Source: Macrotrachela quadricornifera (taxonomy: Eukaryota; Rotifera; Eurotatoria; Philodinida; Philodinidae). Taken from it: a DNA stretch of 64,000 nt. The notes under the pieces are model-generated. The model was not told the origin of the DNA, did not search any database, and was given only the letters and a program-made list of their open reading frames with translations. How positions within the stretch are numbered: position 1 is the stretch's first letter; each line of letters opens with the position of its first letter. Of this stretch, positions 42,086-55,519 are shown in pieces. Made by a program: the position numbers and the translations under genes. Where the stretch lies: positions 89,607 to 153,606 of the forward strand of contig JAJEKB010020913.1 of the NCBI GenBank assembly GCA_022393335.1, given 5' to 3'.

Positions 42086-42706
42086 ACGAGGGAAGGCCAC
42101 TAACTGCCTCCTCGCTTTTGAGATCGGACTCTGTGCATAAGGTAGACTCCAGTGAGATATGAAAAACCCCAAAAGGATAAGTGCCCGCAAGCCTTCTCTC
42201 CAGAGTTATAGGTACTTTACTGGAATTTCAGTCTATGGCATGGTATTTACCAACAAATCGAATGACGATATTTCGAACTGAGATATTGGCCATAGACAAG
42301 TCTAGTTGTGACTAGATTGCCCTGAAAATTTTAGCACAAAAGAATGTATCCTTCCTGAGATATCACAGTCCCAAAAATCACTCATATCTCACGAGAGATG
42401 CTAGAATTGCCTGGTTTTTGGGACTGTGATATATCGAGAAGAAAAGATTCTTTTGCGCTGAAATCTTCAGGGCATTCTAATCATAACTAGACTTGTCTAT
42501 GGCCAAAATCTCAGTTCGAAATATCGTCATTCGATTTGTTGGTAAATACCATGCCATAGACTGAAATTCCAGTAAAGTACCTATAACTCTGGAGAGAAGG
42601 CTTGTGGGCACTTATCCTTTTGGGGTTTTTCATATCTCACTGGAGTCTGCCTTATGCACAGAGTCCGATCTCAAAAACGAGGAGGCAGGTGGTGGCCTTC
42701 CCTCGT
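42086..42706. repeat. Foldback element F9
   Basis: A 621-bp near-palindrome with ends ACGAGGGAAGGCCAC and its inverse. The arms of about 270 bp are highly similar (GGACTCTGTGCATAAGG, AACCCCAAAAGGATAAGTGC, TATGGCATGGTATTTACCAA). A central spacer near 42350-42430 is itself partly palindromic. The high arm identity suggests a recent copy. Confidence 0.9.
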
Positions 42707-42729
42707 AAGGCCAAGTGACTCGATAGTCG

Positions 42730-43450
42730 ATGAACGTTTCTTGTTATCATTGATCCTACTGACCGAATATAGAAAATCGACTACTATAGATCGGACATAC
42801 TCTTGGGATCCTACCACTATACACCATAGGTACCTATAGATCATAACGTATTATATAATGTGGTACTCTTGGTTGCTTAACTACTATAGATCGGCGCTAT
42901 CCTTGGGCCTCTTGCCACTATGTATTTGAGGTACCCTTCGGTCCTAAAGTACTCTATCATGGGGGTAGCATTAGGTCCTCAATTATTATTTATCGAGCGT
43001 AGCCTTGCCCCCTTAGATACTTTACGACGGCAGTACTCTGAGGACCACTACTATTAAATATTGGTGGTACCCATAAATTTCCTCCCCACTCGCCTATTTC
43101 TCTACTATTGTCCTGGTACAGCACCCTAGTGTTCGAGGTGCATTTTAGCATGCCTATCACAATCTCTAATTGGCCCGAATAACCCCATGTTTCACCCTTA
43201 CAATAGTGGCAATATCGACAGCCTAACGAATGGTTTCTCTATCCCTCACCCCACTTGCCTATTTCTCTACATGGACATCCCTATAGTATAGTAGTGGGGG
43301 CCCTATGGGTACCTTTTAGTATAGTAGTCGAATGCCTAAGGGTACCCCCGTAGTACAGCACATGAGAACCCAAGGGTATCTCCATAGTATAGCAGTTAAA
43401 GACCTAAGGGCATCCCCAAAGTATATCACATGAGGATAGAAAGGTGCCCC
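42730..43450. repeat. Degenerate part of the GGTACCCC satellite
   Basis: Drifted units with CTATAGATCGG, GGTACCCxxTAGTATAGCA and GACCTAAGGG. Units grow more regular toward 43450. Confidence 0.6.
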
Positions 43451-43821
43451 CATATAGTAGCTTATAAGGACTCAAGGGTACTCTTATATAGTAGCTTATA
43501 AGGACTCAAGGGTACTCTTATATAGTAGCTTATAAGGACCCATGGTACTCCAATATAGTAGCTTATAAAGACCCAGGATACTCCCTACCTAGTAGCCCAT
43601 AAGGACCCATGGTACCCCCTACTTAGTAGCCCATAAGAACCCATGGTACCCCCTACTTAGTAGCCCATAAGAACCCATGGTACCCCCTACTTAGTAGCCC
43701 ATAAGAACCCATGGTACCCCCTACTTAGTAGCCCATAAGAACCCATGGTACCCCCTACTTAGTAGCCCATAAGAACCCATGGTACCCCCTACTTAGTAGC
43801 CCATAAGAACCCATGGTACCC
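43450..43821. repeat. 34-bp satellite array running into the assembly gap
   Basis: Homogeneous units ACTTAGTAGCCCATAAGAAC plus CCATGGTACCCCCT start at 43621, 43655, 43689, 43723, 43757 and 43791, exactly 34 bp apart. A related 34-bp form (TATAGTAGCTTATAAGGAC) precedes it. It is cut by the N gap, so true length is unknown. Confidence 0.95.
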
Positions 43822-43921
43822 NNNNNNNNNNNNNNNNNNNNNNNNNNNNNNNNNNNNNNNNNNNNNNNNNNNNNNNNNNNNNNNNNNNNNNNNNNNNNNN
43901 NNNNNNNNNNNNNNNNNNNNN
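43822..43921. other. Assembly gap, 100 N
   Basis: Exactly 100 N, a conventional placeholder for a gap of unknown size. It is followed by a run of 14 C, which may be an assembly edge artefact. Confidence 0.98.
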
Positions 43922-43939
43922 CCCCCCCCCCCCCCTGTT

Positions 43940-44062
43940 CTATATGATGTTTTTTTGACCTTTGAACCCATTCTTTATGATGTTTTTTTGACCTTTGAAC
44001 CCATTCTTTATGATGTTTTTTTGACCTTTGAACCCATTCTTTATGATGTTTTTTTGACCCTG
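43940..44062. repeat. 33-bp tandem repeat right of the gap
   Basis: GATGTTTTTTTGACCTTTGA units start at 43946, 43979, 44012 and 44045, 33 bp apart. The period is a multiple of three, so minus-strand frames show an 11-residue repeat, but there is no sign of a real gene. Confidence 0.9.
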
Positions 44063-44102
44063 ACACAAACAGACAAACAAACAGACAAACAAACAGACAA
44101 AC
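44063..44102. repeat. CAAACAGACAAA microsatellite
   Basis: About three units of a 12-bp motif built from CAAA and CAGA. Confidence 0.85.
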
Positions 44103-44251
44103 TAATTTTTTTCATATGACCCTTACTACAGTCGAGGGAATAATATAATATACGATTCGATAGATCTTCATTTCTTCTTTCCAAAAGTGAAAATCAAAGC
44201 ATTTTATCTTATTTTTGTCAAAAGTTATTGAAGAAAAAGAATTCATTATCT

Positions 44252-44458
44252 AGGTTCATCATTCGAGCCGTCTGAAACGACGCCTTGAACAGTGCAGAAA
44301 CGGTGTGATTCATACCTTAAACGGTGAAAAACAGTCGTCGTTTTCCATCGGTTTGCATCTTTTTTTCGCCGTTTTACGTGAGCTTCGATTAAGGGCCGTT
44401 TTTTCGCCGGAACATAAACAACGCAGTTTAAGGCCGCATCCGGTGAACAACGGTGAGT
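44252..44458. repeat. AACGGC-rich element, copy 1
   Basis: Sequence order TTCATCATTCGAGCCG, then GTGCAGAAACGG, GCCGTTTTACG and TTTTTTCGCCGG parallels the MITE at 45649-45854. The many AAACGGC/GCCGTTT words in both orientations allow hairpins. Termini are decayed. Confidence 0.55.
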
Positions 44459-44459
44459 T

Positions 44460-45449
44460 ATAAGAAAATTAAATATTTTCAAATAAAAATAATAGTTATT
44501 ATTTCTGACCAGCAATAAGATCAACCTAAATGAAAAAAAAACTAGCTTATATAAATAAAACAGCTACCATTCACTTTTATAAATCCACTTGATCTAAAAT
44601 AAAAAAAGAGTATTTAATTATAAAAGATAAATAAATAAAGTTTTTTAAACTGAAATAGTACTTACGATTTTTTTCACATTAAGATGAATATAAATAAATA
44701 ACATATATTTTTGACAAATATAACGCCTACAACTCTTTTTGATGCTCTGTTTGGTCTAAAATAAGTAAAAAAATATTTAATTATAAATAAATAAAGAGAA
44801 TATTTGAAAAGATAATAATAGTTAGCATTCATTTGTAACGGCAAACCCAATCTAAATAATAATAAAGAATACGGCCTATTCTGCATGTATCTGGTACATT
44901 TCTACGAGGAAAGCGACGAAAAAACGGTATGCTAAAAGTATACTTTTCGTGATTGTTTGATAATCGAGATCGCTTTTATCATCGTACAATATGAAATATA
45001 TATCGATTCAAAGGATATGCATGATGTCGTTAAATGTGTCTCAATAGAAACTTTCGATCGATCTATAAAACAGTTGAAAAAATTCGATTAGGGACGCACA
45101 TTAATAATAAATAAAATAAAAGAGAGAGCTTCATAGAAATATTCCAAAATAATGCCTCCACAATAATTGATAAAAATCAACAAGTGGCATTGCTAATATT
45201 TCATCTGACAATATGTACTCACGCGTTAAAGTATCTTTTATAATTCGATGTAATAATGCTGTAAAACTTCAGGAAAACGCTAGTCGTAACGACAGCCGTT
45301 TTGCACCGTTTACGGCGTCGTTTTCTTTCACATAGGTTCCTAGAAGCGAGTGGTCACAGCAGTCTGCTTATAATAATTTTTCCATTCGTTTGAGTGTACG
45401 TACGATAGAAAAAAATTGGATTAATGCTTTTTTTTAAACGAATATTTTA
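44460..45449. other. AT-rich spacer
   Basis: No gene seen. A phrase with ATTTAATTATAAA and GATCTAAAATAA or GGTCTAAAATAA recurs at about 44590 and 44750. A GC-rich patch with GCCGTTTTGCACCGTTT at 45290-45325 looks like a fragment of the AACGGC-rich family. Confidence 0.45.
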
Positions 45450-45978
45450 TTATTTACTATTTTTATTACTAGCTGTTGTAATTGCACTTGGTGAATTATC
45501 TGTTGCAAGTTTAGTTGTTGTAGATTCACTTGTTGTATTGGCTGTTGTATTATTTGTTGTAACTTCATCAAAACTAATAGTTACATATTGATTTAAATCT
45601 TCATTACGAATGGAATTAATATTGTTCACAAATTCTTCATCACATGTACCCAGGACGTTCATTCCGGCCGCCCGAAACGGCCACAAAATGGTGCAATACA
45701 GCATTAATTTTCACTGTATTTCGCCGTAATCTGTGATCCCGTTTTACGGGCCTTTTTTTCGCTAGAAAACGGCCACCGTTTTTCGCCTTATTTCTATATA
45801 TTTCTAGATTGTCGGATTACGGCGACGTTTTGACGCCGTTCTCTTCAACCTGGGTAGAACACAAATATGTATTCTTATTGACAACTTCATGTGTATTACA
45901 CATACAGCATAATTCATTGTTGCTGATTTTTACGATTCTTGTCCACGAAAAATTTTCTTGCGTAAATAAATGGTTGAT
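45450..45978 (-). pseudogene. Last exon of a Cys/Thr-rich protein gene, split by a MITE
   Basis: Outside the MITE at 45649-45854 the minus strand reads as one exon. An acceptor-like site stands at about 45979. The exon gives WTRIVKISNNELCCMCNTHE, then NKNTYLCS, then after the insert TCDEEFVNNINSIRNEDLN, and a Thr/Ser/Asn-rich tail ending at 45450. Removing the insert with one TA copy keeps the frame across LCS and TCDEE. With the insert the frame is lost, so this copy is probably broken unless the insert is spliced out. Cys-rich then Thr-rich suggests a secreted or surface protein. Family not recognised; upstream exons not found. Confidence 0.5.
45649..45854. mobile_element. 206-bp MITE with TA duplication
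   Basis: The ends CCCAGG and CCTGGG are flanked by TA on each side (45647-45648, 45855-45856), as for Tc1/mariner-type MITEs. The interior is rich in GCCGTTTT and AAAACGGC. A relative lies at 44252-44458. No ORF of its own. Confidence 0.7.
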
Positions 45979-46544
45979 CTAATCTAAAAAAGAAAATTTT
46001 TCTATTTATTTAAAGATATGCAATATATAAATTAAAGTTGGTCAAACCAAATTACGAGAAATATCTGTTCTTTTTCAGTTAGTACAAATGAAAAAAGTTA
46101 ACTATAATCTGCATGCTTACATTTATATTTATAAACATTTCTATTTTATCTGTACACACACATTTTTCTATTCTTTTCTATTCTGTTGAAAATTTTATTT
46201 CTTTTCATCTGCTTACTTGCAATAGATTAATCCGTATCCGTATATGTTATTAATAAAATGTGTTTAATCAAATCACATCATAAATACTGTATATCGCGAT
46301 GAATTGACGAAATTCACAATTCATTCTGATATTGGCCTTGGCCAATCCGAGATTCGCCTTACTGTTTCAGTTCAATCTTAGAATGGACGTATGTTCTATA
46401 AATTATCCAAGAATGGCCTGAAAACATGTTCGTCCAATGATCTGAATATGGACGTTGCCAAACTTGGATCTCAAATTTGCCTAAGTCAATCTGAGGTTTA
46501 ACGGAATATCAATTTAGACGCTGACATATATACATATATAATTT
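45979..46544. other. Spacer
   Basis: No exon recognised upstream of the split Cys/Thr-rich exon. Loose repeats of TGGCC and AATGGACGT words occur at 46330-46500. Confidence 0.4.
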
Positions 46545-49155
<2,611 letters not shown>

Positions 49156-49623
49156 TTAAAGTCGTTTAAGTGCAAGATCTCTAACAATGCCTTTCTTGAC
49201 AAATTCCGTGAATTCTTCCAAATTGAGTTTATAGTCATTATTTTTATCAGCTGGTTGAAAATAACGAAGAAGCATATATGGATTGGAACCGGGCACAATA
49301 GCAGGCATAAAGACAGCTAATTCGTTAATATCGATTGTATTTGAATGATCAGTATCAAGTAAACTAAATGCTTCAGGGATGTCGTTAATTGCATGTTCTG
49401 TCATTAGAAATGGTCGAATTACTTTTGTGAAATCATCAAATGATAATCTTGGCTTTTTAACTGTAGCTGCGATTTGTTCAAAATCATCGCGTCTGACATG
49501 AACTCGATGTTGATTTGTTTTTCCTTTACCAAGAATTTCATCATAAACATATTCAGCTTCGGTAATTTTATCACCCTTTCGATGGAAATATTCGTGAACG
49601 CGAGTTTCAATTTTATCACTCAT
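49156..49623 (-). CDS. EF-hand calcium-binding protein
   Basis: 155 residues from MSDKIET (ATG 49621-49623). An in-frame ATG 15 codons upstream is less likely, because it would add a hydrophobic stretch in what looks like 5' leader. There are two well-formed EF-hand loops. Loop 1 at 90-101 is DTDHSNTIDINE and loop 2 at 126-137 is DKNNDYKLNLEE, each with Asp/Asn ligands and the bidentate Glu at position 12. Position 6 is Thr or Lys instead of the usual Gly, which can lower affinity. An SFDDF segment near 61-65 may be a vestigial hand. The layout resembles calmodulin-related cytosolic sensors of unassigned subfamily. No intron in the coding part. Confidence 0.88.
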   Translation of the reverse strand: MSDKIETRVHEYFHRKGDKITEAEYVYDEILGKGKTNQHRVHVRRDDFEQIAATVKKPRLSFDDFTKVIRPFLMTEHAINDIPEAFSLLDTDHSNTIDINELAVFMPAIVPGSNPYMLLRYFQPADKNNDYKLNLEEFTEFVKKGIVRDLALKRL

Positions 49624-50655
49624 CGTAAATTGTATCCTAATAAGATATTTATAAAAAACAAGAAACAATTTTTATATTATTACGTACTTGTCTTAACGTG
49701 ACGGTTGTTAAAAGTAGATGATTATAGTTGTTATTGTTATTCTAGTGGAAACGAAACAATATTTATATAGACAGTTTTCTATTAATTTTATGGCTACTGA
49801 ACAAATTAAATAAACACATATCAATCAGATTAATAACATATTATTTTTTGAAGAATTTTTCTAGCTGTGTATCTACTCTTTATTTAAATCAGTTTTCTTT
49901 CCTTTCGATCAATTTGGATCTTTTGTAGTTCGACCATTGATAAGGTACTTTCCCAAGTCGGCCAATATGAAGGTCGTCTATAGTCATGAATATATACGGT
50001 CGTAATACTGAGATAGGTAATAGGAGAAAATGCAATCGTTTACGACCGTGTCTGTTCGATCTGGAATATAAATTTATGACAAAAGATCGAACGTTTGTTA
50101 ATTCTGATTTTGTTTGATTTACTCATTGTTGTTAATATGTTTTCAAGGTAACTAGAAGACAAACACTATATATGATGTGTCTGTGAGAGTTAGATTTAAA
50201 AGATTTATAGAACACTAGATAATTCTATTTTAGAAATGAAATTCCGAAATGACCATTTAACGATGACTTTTTTTTCCATCCTTAATATGTCTTACCTGTC
50301 AAGCTGTGTCTTAATATATATATGAAAAAAAAATTATAATCGATCGTTCTTTGACAAAGAGAATTTTTTTCTTCTGCTGTTATTTCACTTCAGTCATAAT
50401 TGAAACCTTTTAGATGGTAGAAAAATATAAACAGACATAGGCATTTTTCATGTCCTTCAAATCAGAAAAAAAGAAAATTCAAGTTGTGTTATTGTCGCTG
50501 AGCAACGACTATTGAAGTTCCATTAAAAAAAGTTTTTTTCTTCAGTGTTGCTTTGGGGGATATTGTGACAATTTGTGAAACAGATCTTGATACTTAAACT
50601 TTTTACAAAATATCATCAGAATAGACCTGTATATTCTGAATGTTTCTTTATACTA
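49624..50655. other. Spacer upstream of the EF-hand gene
   Basis: Likely holds the EF-hand promoter; an AT box lies near 49760-49775. ACGGTCGTA and TACGACCGT at about 49998 and 50039 form a small inverted repeat. No other gene seen. Confidence 0.4.
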
Positions 50656-50659
50656 ACAA

Positions 50660-51090
50660 AGAAGCTATCCAAAGTGATTAACCGTTTTAGAGCCCATACT
50701 TTGGACACAGAGAGGACTATTAGACTAGTAAACTTCTAAAAAAACTTGGGTCCCAGGTGCTTCTTTCGAATGCTATGGCTATTTGACTGATTCTCAAACA
50801 ATAGTAAGGTAATTACAAAAAAGTCGAAGGACGAAATTTTGCTCATATTTTTGCTGAAAGCGTTACCGTATACTAAGGATCATGACACCTGAATATGAGT
50901 AAAATTTTGTCATTTGACTTTTCTGTAAATATCTAGCTATTAACCAAAAAATCAACCAAATGGTCATAGTATTCAGAAGAAACATTATGGGCTCAAGTTC
51001 TTTTAAAATTATTCAAATCTAAAAGTCCTCTCTATATGTCTAAAGTATAGGCTCTAAAATAGTTAATCACTTCGGATACCTCACCCTCAA
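50660..51090. repeat. Foldback element F11
   Basis: Arms 50668-50870 and 50890-51085 are inverse: AAAGTGATTAACCGTTTTAGAG against its inverse near 51050, and AGAGAGGACT against its inverse near 51025. The loop is short. No ORF. Confidence 0.8.
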
Positions 51091-51372
51091 GTAGCCCATA
51101 TAATCACAAAGCGCACTTTCGACGTATCTAAACGCGTTTTTGTTGAGAATGTTGGTGTATCACTACATCTCTTAGATGCGTTTAAATTCTTATTTGAAAT
51201 ATGTTATTCACATATCTCTTTTGTGCGCAATAGAGATGCCGACTCAAAGATGTGTCACGTGACAAGGGGAAGAAAAAGGTCTCTGAATATATCTAAACGC
51301 AATCAGACAATGGAAAGATGTTCTGATTCATTATTTTCGAAGTGCAACTGGATCTATAGAGATGATTCTTTC
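51091..51372. other. Spacer with TATCTAAACGC words
   Basis: TATCTAAACGC occurs at about 51126 and 51292, and its partial inverse GATGCGTTTAAA at about 51175. No gene. Confidence 0.4.
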
Positions 51373-51733
51373 ACTATTTTGAAGAATGTTTTATAAGATT
51401 TTGTTTTACATAAGAAAGAATGTTAAAAAATTAACTATGTGAGATCAAACAGAAATTCTATTAAAAGAATTCTTGATGAATAACATGTTATTTTTCATAG
51501 TTCTGTCATGACTATTTATGAGACATTATCACGTAAACTTATTACACATGCCTCAAAATAGTAAAAAATTTCTTATAACATATGCTTTGTATAAAAGTAA
51601 TAAACGATGACAAGTAAGATGTTATTTTTCAAGTATTCTTCAGATGGAAGTTATGTTTGATCTCACATTGACATTTTATTAACATTCTTTCTTATGTAAA
51701 ACAAAATTTCATAAAAACATTCTTCAAAATAGT
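51373..51733. repeat. Foldback element F12
   Basis: 361 bp. The ends ACTATTTTGAAGAATGTTTT and its inverse pair. The arms extend about 95 bp through TTACATAAGAAAGAATGTTA and GTGAGATCAAAC. Confidence 0.85.
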
Positions 51734-52300
51734 ATAAAAAGAATAATTATTTTCTGTACTCTTTATATTTCTATGTGCAATAATCTAGATAATGCATAAA
51801 TTGATCTAAATCTAAGATTATTAAACCTTTGAACGGTTCAGATGTAGGAAAACTATAGTATGTTGAACAATACTAAAATAATATACTGATTAGAATTATT
51901 ATAAATAATTAGAACAACACGACATTTTTAACAAATAATTCTAGAAAAATTAGTTTTTCTTGAATTGTGTCATAACAATTGATGATTTTCAATCGGTTGG
52001 TATTATTTTGAATAATTTTCACAGTTTAAATCTATACTTTTATTGTCTATGTGAATCTATATTTGATATGTAACAATTTAAATACGAAAAACAAATGTAT
52101 ATCAATCTCTATTGAAAAATGACTTTTTTGTAGCATCGAAATCTGATTGCTCAAAATTTATTTGATTTTCAAAGTAAAAAATACAGCCAGGAAAAAAACA
52201 GCAGCCGTATGGAAATTGTCTTCTCTTTTTCCTTTAGGTCTCTTGGGATATTTTATTTTATTAATATAGTATACTGAGTGTATAAAAATTGAAATGTAAA
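51734..52300. other. AT-rich spacer
   Basis: No gene or repeat recognised. Confidence 0.4.
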
Positions 52301-52527
52301 GGACGAATATTCTTATTACATTAATCCAAAATAAGATTAACTATGAATAGAAGAGAGAATATGCAAATATCTTCGTAGATTTACGTACAAAAAATAAAGT
52401 CAAATAAATACTATAAAAATATATTTAAGGATTAAATTGATCTTTAAATCAATTTTCGATTAAAGTCATGGAAAAGTTTAATGAATGAGAAAATAAGAAA
52501 GAAATTATTAAACATAACAAAGACATA

Positions 52528-53607
52528 ATGATTGAATACAAGAGTATTCCCCTACTTTTCATCATATGTTGGTGGTGTTCAATGACAAAATGCAATATTC
52601 AAATGACACAGGAACGACTTCAATCACATATAACTGGTGGATACGAAGGTAAATTAATTTGACATTGTATAATAGTATTTATTATAATAATATACATTTT
52701 AGACAGCATGATATTTTTAGATTGTAAACAATATAAAAATGATTATGATATTCTTTATCATTTTCCGTTTTATATCATGATTAATCCAATAACAGATGAT
52801 TGGAATAAAAGTATCGCTCATATGGATTATTCAAATAATTTTGTCTCAACACTTACATTGACAGATCAAGGTAGCAATATTCCACAAAGTATATTCTGCT
52901 TAAAAGAACTTAAATATTTAATTATAAAAAACATGATTTTTACTAACGGTAATTAAGTCATTGTTATAGTTTTATAATATTGACCAAAGATTTTTGTTTT
53001 AGGTGTTGTACCAGATACTTTGGTAAATCTCCAGCGTCTGCGACGTCTTGAGATTTCTAACACGGTCATCACCAATATGACCAATCAGTTATCGACTCTT
53101 ACTCGTCTCTCTTGGTTAATCTTAATCAATTGTTCTCTTTATCATATGCCTAATTTGAGTAATATGTCTGATTTATCACATGTTCTACTTGAACAGAATT
53201 ATTTATCTAAAATTGATGGATTGAATAGTAATATTTATAATTTATTGCTTTCAAATAATCTTTTTACTGAAATACCAATTTTGAAAGAACCAACATATCT
53301 CGAAGAACTTATTATGGATAATAATCCTTTAAAACATATTATGATGATAGATTCTTTTATTAATTTAAAAAAAGTTGATCTTCACAATACAACACTTTTA
53401 TTCATTCTACCTACAATCAATAAACTTCAGAAGATTGAATATCTTGATTTATCTTATAATAAACTATTTTATTTACCTGAAGATATTCGTCGATTAAATA
53501 AACTTAATATTCTCTATGTTAATAATAATTCATTTTCCAATCGAGAAATTCAAACAATTAAATCATACTTTGATATAAGTCATCCAAATATTACTTTGCG
53601 TATTTAG
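52528..53607 (+). CDS. Secreted leucine-rich-repeat protein A
   Basis: Three exons (52528-52648, 52703-52948, 53003-53607) with two 54-bp GT-AG introns give 323 residues. A signal peptide is likely in the first 22 residues (IPLLFIICWW core). From about residue 115 the protein is built of leucine-rich repeats such as LPEDIRRLNKLNILYVNNN and IEYLDLSYNKLFYLP. There is no membrane span or kinase domain after the repeats; it ends ITLRI. Family knowledge suggests an extracellular binding protein, partner unknown. Paralogue B follows in the same direction with the same phases. AATAAA stands at 53635. Confidence 0.85.
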
Positions 53608-53634
53608 TTCATGCTTTTTGTAATATATTATATT

Positions 53635-53640
53635 AATAAA
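53635..53640 (+). promoter_or_regulatory. Polyadenylation signal of LRR gene A
   Basis: AATAAA 28 bp after the stop codon. Confidence 0.55.
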
Positions 53641-54105
53641 AATCTTTTGATTGAAGAAAAAAATCTTGAATTTCTCTATCGATTTTTTATGTAATAAATT
53701 TATTAAAAAACTGTTTGCCATTTGATGTAAAAATCGAACTATCTGAAGATGTTTGTTTCTACTGTATCATATGATTTATAAATGGATTTTCTCTTAGACA
53801 ACCAATTTAGAGAACCTCATGTAGTATCATGATTTTTGACAATAAGCACCAACATTGCAAACTACCATCAGTCGCAAGAAGCAGTGTCTATCGGAGAAAA
53901 GAGAAAATAAGGTAAATCAGTCAAGGTTAAACGTGCTTTGGTGGTATAGTAAGCTTTCTTTCACTCATTGTAACAAATTCTCAAAAACTAATAATATAAT
54001 GTATTTAATTTTAAATCTTTAAACTTTCTAATCATTGATTTAATAGAGCAAACAGATTTGAATCAACTCGATTAAATATTTTACATTGATTTACGTTAAC
54101 CTTAT
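53641..54105. other. Spacer between LRR paralogues
   Basis: No gene seen. The promoter of copy B should lie at its right edge, where homology to the copy A upstream region begins. Confidence 0.45.
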
Positions 54106-54270
54106 TCATTACATTAATCCATGATAAGATTTACTTTGAATAGAGAAGAGAATATGCAAATATCTTTATTGATTTATGTACAAAATAACATCAAATGAAT
54201 TACTAAAAAAATATATTTAGAGAGAAGGCTGACAAATTTTGACAGAATATCGATAGATATTTCAAATAAA

Positions 54271-55475
54271 ATGTTTGTTCACAAAATTATTTTCCTAATT
54301 TTTATCATACATTGTTGGTGTTTAATAATAAAATGTAATGTTCAAATGTCAAATAAACCATTTCAATCATATATAACTGGTGGATACAAAGGTAAGTTAA
54401 TTTGATATTTTAGAATATTCTTTATCATCATTATATACATTATAGGTATTGAAAGAAGAAGAAGTAGCAAATCAGTTTTTGATTGCGAACAGTATACAAA
54501 TGATTATGATATTCTTTATCATTTTCCGTTTCCCATTATGATCAATCCTATGTTACATTATTGGGATAGTAACATTGCTACTATGGATAATACGAATACT
54601 TTTGTTACTTCAATCACACTTACAGAAAGAGGAAGTAATGTTCCTGAAAGTATATTTTGTTTTAAAAAACTTGAACGTTTGGTCATTCTCAATATGGCTT
54701 TTATCAATGGTAATAAAATTATTCTCTTATGAGAAAATACAGAATTGATCAATTGCTTTTGTGTATAAACAATAAACTATTCTCACTACGTTCTATCTTT
54801 GAGCAAAAGTTTCACATCAGAATTCTACTTGAAAGGGATTGATTAGTTCTTTATTGAAACTTTGTTTTAGGTGTTGTATCAGATACTCTAGCAAATCTCC
54901 AGCGATTGTATGACATTCAAATTTTGAACACGTCTATCATTAATATGACTAATCAATTAACGTCTTTAACTCGTCTATATTCTCTAAGTTTAAATAATTG
55001 TTCACTTACTAAATTACCTGATCTTATCAATATGCCTGATTTGCGACATGTTTATCTTGATGATAATCATTTATCTAAAATCGATGGATTGAGAAGTGAA
55101 GTTGACTGTCTACATCTTTCTAACAATCTATTTACCGAAATTCCAACTATGACAAGTCCAACCAGTCTTGCCATTCTTCGTATGAAAAATAATCCTTTAA
55201 AAGATGTGATGAAACTGGATATTTACACTAATCTCGCATATATTGAACTGCAAAATACATCAATCTCATTCATTCCATCTACTATTGATAAACTTTGGCG
55301 ACTTGATTATCTTGATTTATCTTTTAACAAACTGGTTTATTTACCTAAAAGTATTTACAAATTAAATTATCTCAAATATCTCTACTTAAATAATAATATG
55401 TTTTCTTCGGATGAAATTCAAGCAATTAAAATGGAATTTAACAGAACTCATCCAAATATTACTTTACGCATTTAA
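54271..55475 (+). CDS. Secreted leucine-rich-repeat protein B
   Basis: Paralogue of A in three exons (54271-54391, 54446-54709, 54871-55475), 329 residues. Exons 1 and 3 are exactly as long as in A. Exon 2 is 18 bp longer (an RRRSSK insert near its start). Intron 1 is 54 bp, while intron 2 is 161 bp against 54 in A. A hydrophobic signal peptide covers the first 22 residues. Repeats include LDYLDLSFNKLVYLPKSIYK and LRHVYLDDNHLSKIDGL. It ends HPNITLRI like A. No anchor follows. Both copies are open, and differences fall mostly at surface positions between conserved leucines, consistent with two functional genes. AATAAA at 55505. Confidence 0.85.
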
Positions 55476-55504
55476 TTATGTAATATGTTTTCATTCATAA
55501 TATA

Positions 55505-55510
55505 AATAAA
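55505..55510 (+). promoter_or_regulatory. Polyadenylation signal of LRR gene B
   Basis: AATAAA 30 bp after the stop codon. Confidence 0.5.
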
Positions 55511-55519
55511 AAAAAAGCT

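Noticed and set aside
43755..44066. Minus-strand frame with an 11-residue HKEWVQRSKK-type repeat
   Set aside because: It runs through the 100-N gap and comes from a 33-bp tandem repeat whose period happens to be a multiple of three.
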